Origin: Streptosporangium violaceochromogenes
GTDB taxonomy: Bacteria > Actinomycetota > Actinomycetes > Streptosporangiales > Streptosporangiaceae
Direction of reading: 5' to 3'
Assembly: GCF_014654615.1 (NCBI RefSeq)
Contig: NZ_BNBB01000005.1
Location: 62,001-126,000 of the forward strand
Length of the DNA: 64,000 bases
In this document: positions 23,245-30,000 of the stretch, in pieces
How the letters are laid out: the number at the start of each line of letters is the position of its first letter
Numbering within the stretch: position 1 is the first letter of the stretch
Notes under the pieces: generated by a model
The model's input: the letters and a program-made list of their open reading frames with translations, nothing else
Database searches by the model: none
Told to the model about the DNA's origin: nothing
Program-made: the position numbers and the translations under genes

Positions 23245-25089
23245 ATGATCAACGTCCGGTCAGCTTCATCAGGCAGTGTGCTCAGCGGGAGCAGCGTCAC
23301 CGCACCCCGGCCGGCTGGGACGCAGGCAGGGGATGTGCTGTTCGCCTGCCAGACCTCCGCAGCGCCGTTCGTGGGGGTCCCGGCCCCGTCCGGGTGGACG
23401 GCCACCGCGGCGCTTGACGATGAGGTGTTCGGCGACTTCTACACCAGGGTTTGGCGGCGCACCGCCGGCACCTCCGAATCGGGCTCGTACGTGTTCCCGC
23501 AAGGAGACGGCGCCGGAACCTTGATCGTCGTCGCGGTCGAGGGCGCTGACCTCCAGGTGGCGGCGCGCGTCGCGGTCCGGGAGGGGCTGGAGGAGCCCGC
23601 GTTCGTGGTGACTCCGGGGGTGACCCCGGCCGCGGCCACCCACCTGGAGGTCAGGTTCGCGGTCACGTTGGGGCAGGCGTTCCAGACCGTGACCCTGGCG
23701 CCCCCAGCCGGGTACGTCCTGCGCGGTACGGCCGCGATGCAGGGGCACTTCAGTGCGGCGTGCGCGTCCCGGCAGCTCAGCAGCAGCTCCCCGTCCGGGG
23801 AGAAGAACTTCGTCACCACCGGGGAGAACCCGGGTGGTACGCATGGCATCACGATTTCGATTCCCGGCGGGAGTACGGAGCCGGAGGTGCCGCCAATCCC
23901 GGCGGATGCCCCGGGCCAGGGCGACGCGCTCTACAGCTACCGGTTTTCCCGGCTGTTCGGCGGGTTCCTCGGCACGCTCGACCTGGCCGGCGTCAGCTTC
24001 GAGAAGCGCATCAGCCGGCGGGGGCAGATCAACTCGGGGAACTTCTCCGCGTCGTACCCGATGAGCAACGAGGCGGAGGGGGACCTGGTCGCGCAGATCG
24101 TGCCGAGGAACCCGGCGGATCTGCTGCGCGGGCCCGGGGTGACGGTGGTCGATATCTGGCGGGCGGGGGATCACTGGGGCCGGTATTGGATCATCGGGGC
24201 GAAGGTCACCAAGCAGCGGCGGCAGAAGCCGGTGCTGCAATTGTCCGGCGTGACGATGGAAGCCTATTTGCAGTATGTCGAGCTGGAGGAGACTCTCGGC
24301 CCGTTCACGTCTGAGGATCGGGTGGAGATCGCCCGCCAGCTCATCACCCACATGCAGGCCCAGGAGCACGCGGACATCGGCCTCATCCTCGCCCCCGGAT
24401 CATCCGGGTCGGCGGTGACGCGCACGTACGAGGCGCACCGCGGCAAGTACGGCGGACACGTGGCGGACACGACGTCCGGGCTCGACGGCTACGAATGGAT
24501 GATCAACACCCAGCTTGGCGCGGGCGGCGTGGAACTGCACTGGAAGTGGGGGAAACCACTCGGCAACCCGAACGCCAAGCACACGTTCACCGACAGCCCG
24601 GGCGGCGGGGAGATCCTCGACTACGGGATCGACATGACGCCCCTCACCCGAGGTACGCGGTGGCGGGCCCGGGGCGACAGCGTCCAGACGGACGCGTCCA
24701 CCCCCTCGACTCCGCTGCTGTCCGCGCCGTACTCCTCGCCGCACCTGGCGACCGGGGTGTGGCCGCGCCTTGACCGGACGGTGGACCGGCCCGGGGTGAC
24801 GGACCTGGCGGCGCTGAACGCGGCCGCCGAGCAGCTCGCGGCGACATCCGGGGGTGCTCCGCATGTCTTCTCGATCACGGTGCTGCTGGGTGAGGAGCCG
24901 AGCATCCGCCCGAACCTGCTCGGCGACTCCGCGCGGATCGTGATCGCGGATGAGTGGTTCAAACGTGTCAACGGCGGCGCCGGGTTGAACGAGAAGCGCC
25001 GGATTCTCGGGATGCGGGTGACTCCGACGGGGCGGGAGCAGGGCCGGGACGAGGCGGAGCTGTACATCGACGACCAGGAGGTGGAGTGA
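23245..25089 (+). CDS. tail-associated (Tal/gp37-like) protein
   Basis: A 614-residue baseplate hub protein after Dit. Residues 1 to 215 are the beta domain shared with the Dit-like protein (PAGTQAGDVLFACQ against PAGTVQGDILLAFQ there). From about 230 it is a gp27/gp37-like hub (RRGQINSGNFSASYPMSN, GDHWGRYWIIGAKV, YEWMINTQLG, NEKRRILGMRVTPTG). The ATG follows AAGGGGGCGGC. Such proteins close the tail tube and open on host contact. Confidence 0.77.
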   Translation: MINVRSASSGSVLSGSSVTAPRPAGTQAGDVLFACQTSAAPFVGVPAPSGWTATAALDDEVFGDFYTRVWRRTAGTSESGSYVFPQGDGAGTLIVVAVEGADLQVAARVAVREGLEEPAFVVTPGVTPAAATHLEVRFAVTLGQAFQTVTLAPPAGYVLRGTAAMQGHFSAACASRQLSSSSPSGEKNFVTTGENPGGTHGITISIPGGSTEPEVPPIPADAPGQGDALYSYRFSRLFGGFLGTLDLAGVSFEKRISRRGQINSGNFSASYPMSNEAEGDLVAQIVPRNPADLLRGPGVTVVDIWRAGDHWGRYWIIGAKVTKQRRQKPVLQLSGVTMEAYLQYVELEETLGPFTSEDRVEIARQLITHMQAQEHADIGLILAPGSSGSAVTRTYEAHRGKYGGHVADTTSGLDGYEWMINTQLGAGGVELHWKWGKPLGNPNAKHTFTDSPGGGEILDYGIDMTPLTRGTRWRARGDSVQTDASTPSTPLLSAPYSSPHLATGVWPRLDRTVDRPGVTDLAALNAAAEQLAATSGGAPHVFSITVLLGEEPSIRPNLLGDSARIVIADEWFKRVNGGAGLNEKRRILGMRVTPTGREQGRDEAELYIDDQEVE

Positions 25090-25499
25090 TGGATGGGTAT
25101 CCGGGTGATCAGGCGCGGACGACCCGGCAGATGCAGCGGGACATCGCCTCGGCGCAGGGCTCGGCCGGGCTGCGGCCGCCGCTGCTGGAGGCGTCGAAGG
25201 GCTGGATCTTCACGGACATGGCGACGCCGGACACTCCGCCGGCCGGGAAGACGCACATCTACTCCCAGGGCGGCCGGCTGTGGGCCAGCTCGACCGCGGG
25301 CGCGGTGCCGTTGCTGCTGCCGGACTACCCGCAGGCCCCGCCGATCTCGGACCTGCCATCTCGGGCGACGGTGTCGGCCCCGGGGTCGTACTCGTCGGCG
25401 TGGGCCGGGAACGTGCTGTCGGATCTGACGGCGCTGTTCACGTGGGCGAATGCCCTCCAAACCAGCCTGGAGGCGGGGGACATCCTCCTGCCGCTGTAA
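25089..25499 (+). CDS. tail tip-region phage protein
   Basis: A 136-residue protein of unknown function. The ATG at 25089 overlaps the upstream TGA; the longer frame to the left is a shadow. Residues 1 to 35 are helical, then GWIFTDMATPDTPPAGKTHIYSQ suggests a short beta segment. Likely a baseplate or fibre-adaptor component, from position only. Confidence 0.6.
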   Translation: MDGYPGDQARTTRQMQRDIASAQGSAGLRPPLLEASKGWIFTDMATPDTPPAGKTHIYSQGGRLWASSTAGAVPLLLPDYPQAPPISDLPSRATVSAPGSYSSAWAGNVLSDLTALFTWANALQTSLEAGDILLPL

Positions 25500-25508
25500 G
25501 GAGACGAA

Positions 25509-25775
25509 GTGAGTGACCCGCTGGGGCCCGTGACCATAGGGGCCCGAGAAATCTACGACCTGCTGCTGGCCACGGACCGAAAGGTCGACAACATCCGGGC
25601 CGAGGTGGCTCAGGTCGCGTCCGGGCACGGCGAACTCGTCGCCGACCACGCCGATCATGAGGCGCGGATCAGGGCGTTGGAGCGGGGCCGGTGGCCGCTG
25701 CCGTCGGTGGCCGCGCTCATCGCGCTCGCGTCGCTGGTTCTTGCTGTCCTGTCGTTCACCCGAGGAGGAGGTTGA
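25509..25775 (+). CDS. small membrane protein, possible lysis partner
   Basis: An 88-residue protein with a coiled-coil-like N-terminal part (YDLLLATDRKVDNIRAEVAQV) and one C-terminal membrane segment (about 66 to 84, SVAALIALASLVLAVLSF). This is the layout of XhlA/hemolysin-like phage lysis accessory proteins. GTG start with AAGGAGACGAA. It precedes the endolysin by two bases. Confidence 0.65.
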   Translation: MSDPLGPVTIGAREIYDLLLATDRKVDNIRAEVAQVASGHGELVADHADHEARIRALERGRWPLPSVAALIALASLVLAVLSFTRGGG

Positions 25776-25777
25776 CC

Positions 25778-26545
25778 GTGGCTCAGGTCATCAGTCGTGC
25801 GGGGTGGGGTGCGCGGCCTGCGTCGCGCCGCCTGGACCGCATCACGAAGACGCGGGGTGTGAAGGTGCACTACACGGGCGGCCACGTCCCGCTCGACATC
25901 GTGGACGACCACCGGCGGTGCCTGGAGCTCGTGCTCGGCATTCAGCGGATGCACATGGCCGGAGGGCGGGAGCAGCCGTACTCCGATATCGGATACAACC
26001 TGGTCGCCTGCCCCCACCGCAGGATCTTCGTCGGGCGCGGCCCTGGGGTGATCCCGGCCGCGAACGGCCCCGGGCTGAACAGCCAGCACTATGCGGTCCT
26101 CGCGCTCGTCGGCTCCTCAGGCTTCACCGAGCCGAACGACGAGCTGCTGCACGCGGTCCTCGACGCGGTCGCCTACCTCCGTGAGCACGGGGGCGCGGGC
26201 CGGGAGATCCGGGGGCACCGGGACGGGTACGCCACGAGCTGCCCTGGGGGCCCTTTGTATGCGTGGGTGAGGGCGGGGGCGCCCCGGCCCACGGGGAAGT
26301 CCGTCGATCCTATGGAGGTCATCATGCGGAAGCTGCCCGTGCTCAAGCTGGGCGACAAGGGGTGGGACGTCAAGACCATGCATCACCTCTTGATCGCCCG
26401 GGACTACGCGGGTCTGGCCGGGGTCAGCGACGTGGCGTTCACCGAGGCGCACGAGAGGGGCGTGGAGGGCCTTCAGAGGGCCGCGGGGATCGCGGTGGAC
26501 GGTGTGGTCGGCCCGGACACGTGGAGGGTGCTGCTGAGGCTCTGA
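25778..26545 (+). CDS. endolysin, amidase plus peptidoglycan-binding domain
   Basis: A 255-residue lysin. Residues 1 to about 165 form an N-acetylmuramoyl-L-alanine amidase of the PGRP type: the zinc-ligand His in VHYTGG near 30, the middle region SDIGYNLVACPHRRIFVGRG, and the C-terminal HRDGYATSCPGG with the second His and the Cys. Residues 190 to 255 are a PG_binding_1 domain (LKLGDKGWDVKTMHHLL and AAGIAVDGVVGPDTW). The GTG at 25778 follows GAGGAGGAGG; a TTG six bases earlier is possible. It cuts the stem peptide from peptidoglycan at the end of lytic growth. Confidence 0.9.
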   Translation: MAQVISRAGWGARPASRRLDRITKTRGVKVHYTGGHVPLDIVDDHRRCLELVLGIQRMHMAGGREQPYSDIGYNLVACPHRRIFVGRGPGVIPAANGPGLNSQHYAVLALVGSSGFTEPNDELLHAVLDAVAYLREHGGAGREIRGHRDGYATSCPGGPLYAWVRAGAPRPTGKSVDPMEVIMRKLPVLKLGDKGWDVKTMHHLLIARDYAGLAGVSDVAFTEAHERGVEGLQRAAGIAVDGVVGPDTWRVLLRL

Positions 26546-26581
26546 GAGCCTCCTGATCACTTCGGGAGATGCCGAAGTGAT
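26536..26581 (+). terminator. double hairpin after endolysin
   Basis: GAGGCTCT and AGAGCCTC (26536-26552) overlap the stop codon. A second perfect 10-base stem, ATCACTTCGG with CCGAAGTGAT, loop GAGATG, follows at 26556-26581. There is no long T-tract, but two strong hairpins in a row at the end of the structural and lysis operon fit a transcription stop. Confidence 0.6.
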
Positions 26582-26607
26582 GGCGGCCAGGACCCCCGGC
26601 GGGGGGA

Positions 26608-26811
26608 TGACGGGTCATGACGGATCCGTCATCACGAAAATCTACGCCCTGAGCTGGGAAAACACAGCCTTCCTGATCTTGGGCTGACGGATGACGGTTT
26701 CTCCCGTATTCCCCGCCATATAAACACTCTCTCACGTAACGCGCGCGCCCGCGCACGCTACGTAACGAATTTTTATATGGCGGGGAATACAGCGAAAACC
26801 GTCACCCGTCA
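26608..26811. repeat. TGACGG word cluster with a 127-base dyad
   Basis: The gap between endolysin and holin holds seven TGACGG or CCGTCA words, one inside a perfect 16-base palindrome (26617-26632). From 26685 to 26811 the sequence is a near-perfect dyad. The 40-base arms (26685-26724 and 26772-26811) agree at 35 positions, including an unbroken 19 bases with CCCCGCCATATAAA. The centre has CGTAACG twice and a CG-rich core. No gene is visible. It looks like a protein-binding array, an origin, or a mobile-element relic. Confidence 0.8.
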
Positions 26812-26931
26812 CACCCCCACCGGCGAACCCCGCATTTTCGCAGGTCAAACCCACTTTTCACCCCATGACACATCTGTCATCGCCCCCGGGATGCGTCACT
26901 CGCGGATCCCGGCCACCCCAAGGAGAACCTC

Positions 26932-27216
26932 ATGCACGACCTGATCCTGTCCTGGATCCGTACCGCGGTCCCCGCCGCGGCCGGCTCCCTCATCGCCTGG
27001 CTCACCACCAAGGGGATCGACGTCGACGCGGAGGAGGCGGCCGCGCTGATCCTGGCCGTCGGCGGCGCCTGCACCGCCCTCTACCAAGTGGTGGTCAGCA
27101 CGCTTCAGCGGCGGTGGCCCGTCGTCGGCGTACTGCTCGGCTCCACGAAGGTGCCGGTGTACCGTGCGGGCCGCCGGGAAGGGGTCCACGGCGATCTGCC
27201 TCTGCATCGCCTGTAG
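26932..27216 (+). CDS. holin-like membrane protein
   Basis: A 94-residue protein with two membrane segments (about 5 to 27, and 36 to 58, AALILAVGGACTALYQVVV) followed by a basic end and LLGSTKVPVY. The ATG follows AAGGAGAACCTC. The size, topology and nearness to the endolysin fit a holin. An unusual point is the 386-base gap with a large dyad between endolysin and this gene, so it may be expressed separately. Confidence 0.72.
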   Translation: MHDLILSWIRTAVPAAAGSLIAWLTTKGIDVDAEEAAALILAVGGACTALYQVVVSTLQRRWPVVGVLLGSTKVPVYRAGRREGVHGDLPLHRL

Positions 27217-27242
27217 GCCGGGTACCGTGGCCGTGTAACCCC

Positions 27243-27319
27243 GTCGGCCCCGCGCACGCGGGGATGGTCCACCCAATGAGGCATACGGAGCGTTGGCCCC
27301 GCAGACGCGGGGATGCCCC
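27243..27319 (+). CRISPR. two type I-E-like CRISPR repeats with one short spacer
   Basis: Two 28-base units at 27243-27270 and 27292-27319 agree at 23 positions. Each has GGCCCCGC, a 4-base loop and GCGGGGATG, the hairpin core of actinobacterial type I-E repeats, and the same tell-tale antisense peptides (SPRARGR, HPRVCGA) that such repeats produce. The spacer between them is 21 bases instead of the usual 32 to 33. No cas genes are in the window. It is either a relic or a phage-borne mini-array. Confidence 0.65.
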
Positions 27320-27355
27320 GCCCTCCCCTCCTGGCTTCAGGGGGGGAGGGCGGGG
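27316..27355 (+). terminator. GC-rich hairpin downstream of the CRISPR-like repeats
   Basis: CCCCGCCCTCCCC (27316-27328) and GGGGAGGGCGGGG (27343-27355) form a perfect 13-base stem with a 14-base loop. The left arm takes in the last four bases of the second CRISPR-like repeat. TCTTCC follows. It probably ends transcription from the holin gene. Confidence 0.6.
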
Positions 27356-27385
27356 TCTTCCGCGACGGGCGACCCGGGCGCGTAC

Positions 27386-27478
27386 ATGGTCGTCCCGGGC
27401 GAGACGCGCCGGGCGGTCTACGAGCCCCTTCCCGGGCAGGACCCCACGACCTGGCACCACCAGGGGTGGGTCGACTGA
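27386..27478 (+). CDS. candidate 30-residue ORF or gene remnant
   Basis: An ATG opens a 30-codon frame reading VVPGETRRAVYEPLPGQD and ending WHHQGWVD before a TGA. The composition is protein-like and resembles the end of a phage protein, and it lies just before a strong terminator, but there is no clear ribosome binding site. It may be the tail of a deleted gene. Confidence 0.3.
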   Translation: MVVPGETRRAVYEPLPGQDPTTWHHQGWVD

Positions 27479-27494
27479 CCCCGAGCATGCAGAC

Positions 27495-27529
27495 GGCCCG
27501 CCGCTCCTTCGAGTGGCGGGCCTTCTTTT
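27495..27529 (+). terminator. Rho-independent terminator
   Basis: GGCCCGCCGCTC and GAGTGGCGGGCC pair over 12 positions with one wobble and a CTTC loop, followed by TTCTTTT. It is the final plus-strand terminator of the prophage late region. Confidence 0.88.
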
Positions 27530-27542
27530 GCGTTCCCGGGGC

Positions 27543-27655
27543 AGTGCGTTGACCGCGTTGCCAGTGCGTCAACGCGGTCGCGGTGAGTGCGTCAGTACGT
27601 CTATAGAGACGCACTGCACTCACCGCACGCACACCCCGCCCCGGGTCAGTGCGTC
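27543..27655. repeat. AGTGCGTC iteron cluster with nested inverted repeats
   Basis: AGTGCGTC or a one-base variant occurs at 27543, 27563, 27586, 27594 and 27648, with a reversed copy at 27608. Nested in it are GACCGCGTTG / CAACGCGGTC (27551-27560 and 27570-27579) and GCGGTGAGTGC / GCACTCACCGC (27580-27590 and 27616-27626). It lies just past the end of the minus-strand regulator gene. It may bind a repressor, integrase or replication protein. Confidence 0.75.
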
Positions 27656-27674
27656 GTAACGCACTCGCCGAGGT

Positions 27675-27956
27675 TCATGCTTCCTCGCCGTCCTCAGGCG
27701 GCTGAGGGACGACGATGAAGGTTCCCTTCGCGGGGAGGGTGACGACCAGGCCGCGCTCGCGTAGCTCCTCCACCGCGCGGCGGGCGGTGCCGATGGCGAC
27801 CCCGTACTCCGCCGCGAGGTCGCGCTCTCCGGGCAGGCGGGCGCCCGGCCGCAGGTCCCCGAGGGTGATGCGCAGCGCGACGTGGTCGGCGAGCGCGGCG
27901 TACACGTATTCGGCGGGCCCGGGGTCGAACGGCGGAACCTCTGCGTCATCTGCCAT
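27675..27956 (-). CDS. GntR-family HTH regulator, DNA-binding domain only
   Basis: A 93-residue protein made of a winged helix-turn-helix and little else: ITLGDLRPGARLPGERDLAAEYG, then GTARRAVEELRERGLVV and a wing ending KGTFIVV. Typical GntR regulators carry a further effector domain, absent here; such short forms are usual on actinobacterial mobile elements. ATG at 27956. The same frame is open upstream across the phage-host junction into the yifB remnant, which is a high-GC accident. Likely the regulator of the prophage right end, acting at the operator at 28001. Confidence 0.8.
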   Translation of the reverse strand: MADDAEVPPFDPGPAEYVYAALADHVALRITLGDLRPGARLPGERDLAAEYGVAIGTARRAVEELRERGLVVTLPAKGTFIVVPQPPEDGEEA

Positions 27957-28000
27957 ACATCTCACCGTAGGACGGCCCTGAGCTGCATAAATGTGTAGGT

Positions 28001-28024
28001 AGCGGTGTACCGCTATACACCGCT
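28001..28024. promoter_or_regulatory. operator-like inverted repeat between divergent genes
   Basis: AGCGGTGTA (28001-28009) and TACACCGCT (28016-28024) form a perfect 9-base dyad with a 6-base spacer. It lies between the divergent GntR-type gene and the 67-residue gene, where the regulator would be expected to bind to control both. Confidence 0.65.
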
Positions 28025-28049
28025 GTATGCCGCGCCGTATGGTGCTGCC

Positions 28050-28253
28050 GTGACCTTCACTCCTGAGGACATCGACAGGATGCAGGCTGAGGCGGTGGCG
28101 CGCGGCGTGGATCCCGACCATCTGGAGCGGCTCCGCCAGGCGGCCTTGGCTCAGGTGGGCGGTGATGTGGAAGAGCTGGCCCGGTGGTTGACCTTCTGGG
28201 ATCGGTTCGCGTTCTTCAAGGAGGAGATCCGCCGCGCCCGCGCCCGCGGCTGA
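28050..28253 (+). CDS. small helical protein divergent from the regulator
   Basis: A 67-residue protein, GTG start, reading TFTPEDIDRMQAEAVARG and ending in WDRFAFFKEEIRRARARG. It is helical and charged, with no recognised family. It faces the GntR-type gene across the operator and is the last phage gene before the attachment junction. Confidence 0.6.
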   Translation: MTFTPEDIDRMQAEAVARGVDPDHLERLRQAALAQVGGDVEELARWLTFWDRFAFFKEEIRRARARG

Positions 28254-28262
28254 CCCCCGTGG

Positions 28263-28425
28263 CTTCCCGGCCTGTGTGTGCGCCTGCGTTACCAGGTCCG
28301 GCCGGGAAGGGCGCCTGAGGGACCCTCCCGGTGGGGGAGGTGGGGCGCCCGGCACGCACAAGAGGGGGAGGGAACCTTGGTGAGGCCGAAGTCTCGCCAG
28401 GGGGCCCTCCCCCTTCTTCTTCTTC
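28263..28425 (+). terminator. tandem hairpins at the phage right end
   Basis: CTTCCCGGCC / GGCCGGGAAG (28263-28272 and 28300-28309) follow the 67-residue gene. A second stem, AGGGGGAGGG / CCCTCCCCCT (28363-28372 and 28405-28414), is followed by TCTTCTTCTTC. Together they would stop plus-strand transcription before it enters the interrupted host gene. Confidence 0.6.
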
Positions 28426-28448
28426 GTAGTCCGCCTGAACCAGACCTT

Positions 28449-28463
28449 CGCGAGATCGAACAT
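28449..28463. other. prophage attachment junction inside yifB
   Basis: On the minus strand the host yifB reading frame matches its family up to SMFDLA, whose last codon is at 28449, then becomes unrelated sequence. The integration junction lies here or a few bases to the left. The core sequence would include ATGTTCGATCTCGCG on the minus strand. The matching half of yifB and the other attachment site must lie left of the window. Confidence 0.75.
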
Positions 28464-28700
28464 ACTTCCCCGTTTGGGAAGGCTGGCGGGGAACAGACTG
28501 ACGGTGATCCGGGCGTCGGGCCATGCGTGACGGCTGTTGACCACCGCCGAGCGGACCCGGTCTCTCGCCTCGCTCAGCGCGGTGTCCAGCATGCCGATGA
28601 GGTGCATGCCCGCCACCCCGCCGCCGATGTCGGCCTCGACGCCGACGGGATGGCCCGTCACTCCGAGCAGGGCGACGCAGCGCGTGCGTGCGACGGCCAC
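28449..28700 (-). pseudogene. yifB: YifB/ComM-family ATPase gene, 5' fragment cut by the prophage
   Basis: 84 codons remain of a protein that is normally about 500 residues. The sequence GVTGHPVGVEADIGGGV, LDTALSEARDRVRSAV and VSLFPASLPKRGSMFDLA is the standard N-terminus of Mg-chelatase-like YifB proteins. The GTG at 28700 is chosen from family length. The AAA+ ATPase core is missing, so this copy cannot work. ComM-type proteins aid natural transformation by branch migration in other bacteria. In actinobacteria yifB follows yraN and precedes dprA, and the yraN neighbour is present here. Confidence 0.88.
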
Positions 28701-28751
28701 TCACGCCACCGCCCCGGGGCGGCGCGCGGTCCAGGAAACCGCGGGGGGCAT

Positions 28752-29117
28752 CTAGAACACTCCCCGCTCGTGACGGAGGGCGAAATCCCCGGCGAACCGC
28801 TCCAGGGCGATCACATCGAGGCGGATCGTGTCGAATCGCTCGCCGAGCCGCTCACGGCGCTCGCCCAGCCACCGGACGGTGAGCCTGCGCAGGCGGGCGA
28901 GCTTCGCCTCGGTCACCGCCTCGAAGGCGGTCCCGTGGGTGCGGCCGGAGCGGGTCTTCACCTCGACGACGACGAGAGTGCGCCCCTCGCGGGCGACGAC
29001 GTCGATCTCCCCGTCGGGACAGCGCCAGTTGCGGTCGAGGATCTGCATGTCGTGGGCCAGCAGATAGTCGACGGCGATCTGCTCCCCGTGTCTGCCAAGC
29101 TCGTCTTTCGTGGTCAT
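28752..29117 (-). CDS. yraN: YraN/UPF0102-family nuclease-like protein
   Basis: A 121-residue protein with the RecB-type nuclease-like core: GRHGEQIAVDYLLAH, LDRNWRCPDGEIDVVAREG and LVVVEVKTRSG, where the Glu-Asp and Glu-x-Lys pairs form the usual metal site. Function in the cell is not settled. ATG start at 29117. It stands in the conserved order rnhB, DUF2469, yraN, yifB. Confidence 0.92.
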   Translation of the reverse strand: MTTKDELGRHGEQIAVDYLLAHDMQILDRNWRCPDGEIDVVAREGRTLVVVEVKTRSGRTHGTAFEAVTEAKLARLRRLTVRWLGERRERLGERFDTIRLDVIALERFAGDFALRHERGVF

Positions 29118-29637
29118 GGAACCACCTCCGGTTCCCGACCTTCGCTCAATCCGCCCTCTCCGGACGCCCCCCGCCGGCCTTCTGTGGACAACCAGACGCC
29201 ACCGGCCACTCCCTGTGGAAAACCACCGGCCACACCCACCCCGGAGTCACTTCGGGGAAGGCCCCTCCGAAGGGTCTCCCACCCGCGGAACAGCCACGGA
29301 ACAGCCGAGGAACAGCCGAGGGACAACCGGCCCTAGAGCAGCGGAGACGGCCGGAGCCTCCGAAGACAACAGCGACGGTCGAAGACCTCAAAGGCCCCAC
29401 GGACCGCAGAGACACCGGAGACCCCGGGGACGCGGGAGGCACCGGGAACACAACCCGGGCACGGGCCTTGTCACGCGGGACCCGGCCCGGATCTCACGCG
29501 AGACCCCGGCCCGGAGCCGCTCCGGGCTTCTTTCCGGAGCGTCGCCCTCTTTTCCCGCGCCCCTTCGGCGCCTTCTCGCCCCTTCCGGGCCTCTTACCGC
29601 GCCCTCCCCCGGCCGCGGCCCCGCTCCTTAGGAGCCC
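29118..29637. other. 520-base intergenic region with short repeats
   Basis: No convincing gene is seen between yraN and the DUF2469 gene. The region has three near-copies of GGAACAGCC within 29285-29325 and many GGAGAC/GGGAC words. Near 29510 to 29550 there is a CCGGAGC / GCTCCGG hairpin. Both strands have open frames, but with Pro/Arg-rich, shadow-like translations. It may hold the yraN promoter. Confidence 0.5.
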
Positions 29638-29961
29638 TCAGCCCGAGAAGCCCTCCTTCGGCATCTCCAGATCGGGTTTGGCCAGCTCCTCAACGTTCAC
29701 GTCCTTGAAGGTGACCACCCGGACGTTCTTGACGAACCTCGCCGGCCGGTACATGTCCCAGACCCAGGCGTCCTGCATCTTCACGTCGAAGAACACGTCA
29801 CCGTTCTCGGCCGTGCGGACGTCCAGGTCCACGGAGTTGGTGAGATAGAAGCGCCGCTCGGTCTCGACGACGTAGGTGAACAACCCGACGACGTCACGGT
29901 ACTCACGGTAAAGCTGCAGCTCCATCTCGGCTTCGTATTTTTCGAGATCCTCTGCGCTCAT
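29638..29961 (-). CDS. DUF2469 family protein
   Basis: A 107-residue acidic protein starting MSAEDLEKYEAEMELQLYRE with YVVETERRFYLTNSVDLDV and a C-terminal VVTFKDVNVEELAKPDLE. This family is conserved across actinobacteria next to rnhB and has no settled function. The ATG has a perfect AGGAGG eight bases ahead. Confidence 0.92.
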   Translation of the reverse strand: MSAEDLEKYEAEMELQLYREYRDVVGLFTYVVETERRFYLTNSVDLDVRTAENGDVFFDVKMQDAWVWDMYRPARFVKNVRVVTFKDVNVEELAKPDLEMPKEGFSG

Positions 29962-30000
29962 ACCGATCCTCCTGTTACACGCCCTTCCCGGCCCATCCGA

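Noticed and set aside
27243-27319. Reading the two repeats as a full active CRISPR array
   Set aside because: Only two repeats, a 21-base spacer and no cas genes are visible, so activity is not claimed.
26896-27460. Minus-strand ORFs with peptides such as GPSPRARGRRG and HPRVCGAD between holin and regulator
   Set aside because: These are the known spurious translations of type I-E CRISPR repeats, not proteins; they were used as support for the CRISPR call.
1-28448. A prophage integrase or excisionase in this window
   Set aside because: No tyrosine or serine recombinase motif is seen in any supported gene, so the integrase is assumed to lie left of the window.
28254-28750. A tRNA gene as the prophage attachment target
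   Set aside because: No tRNA cloverleaf is recognised near the right end; the yifB N-terminal coding match explains the junction.
29110-29631. Plus-strand 173-codon frame in the yraN upstream gap
   Set aside because: Pro/Arg-rich with no ribosome binding site and no domain; more likely a chance frame in repeat-bearing intergenic DNA.
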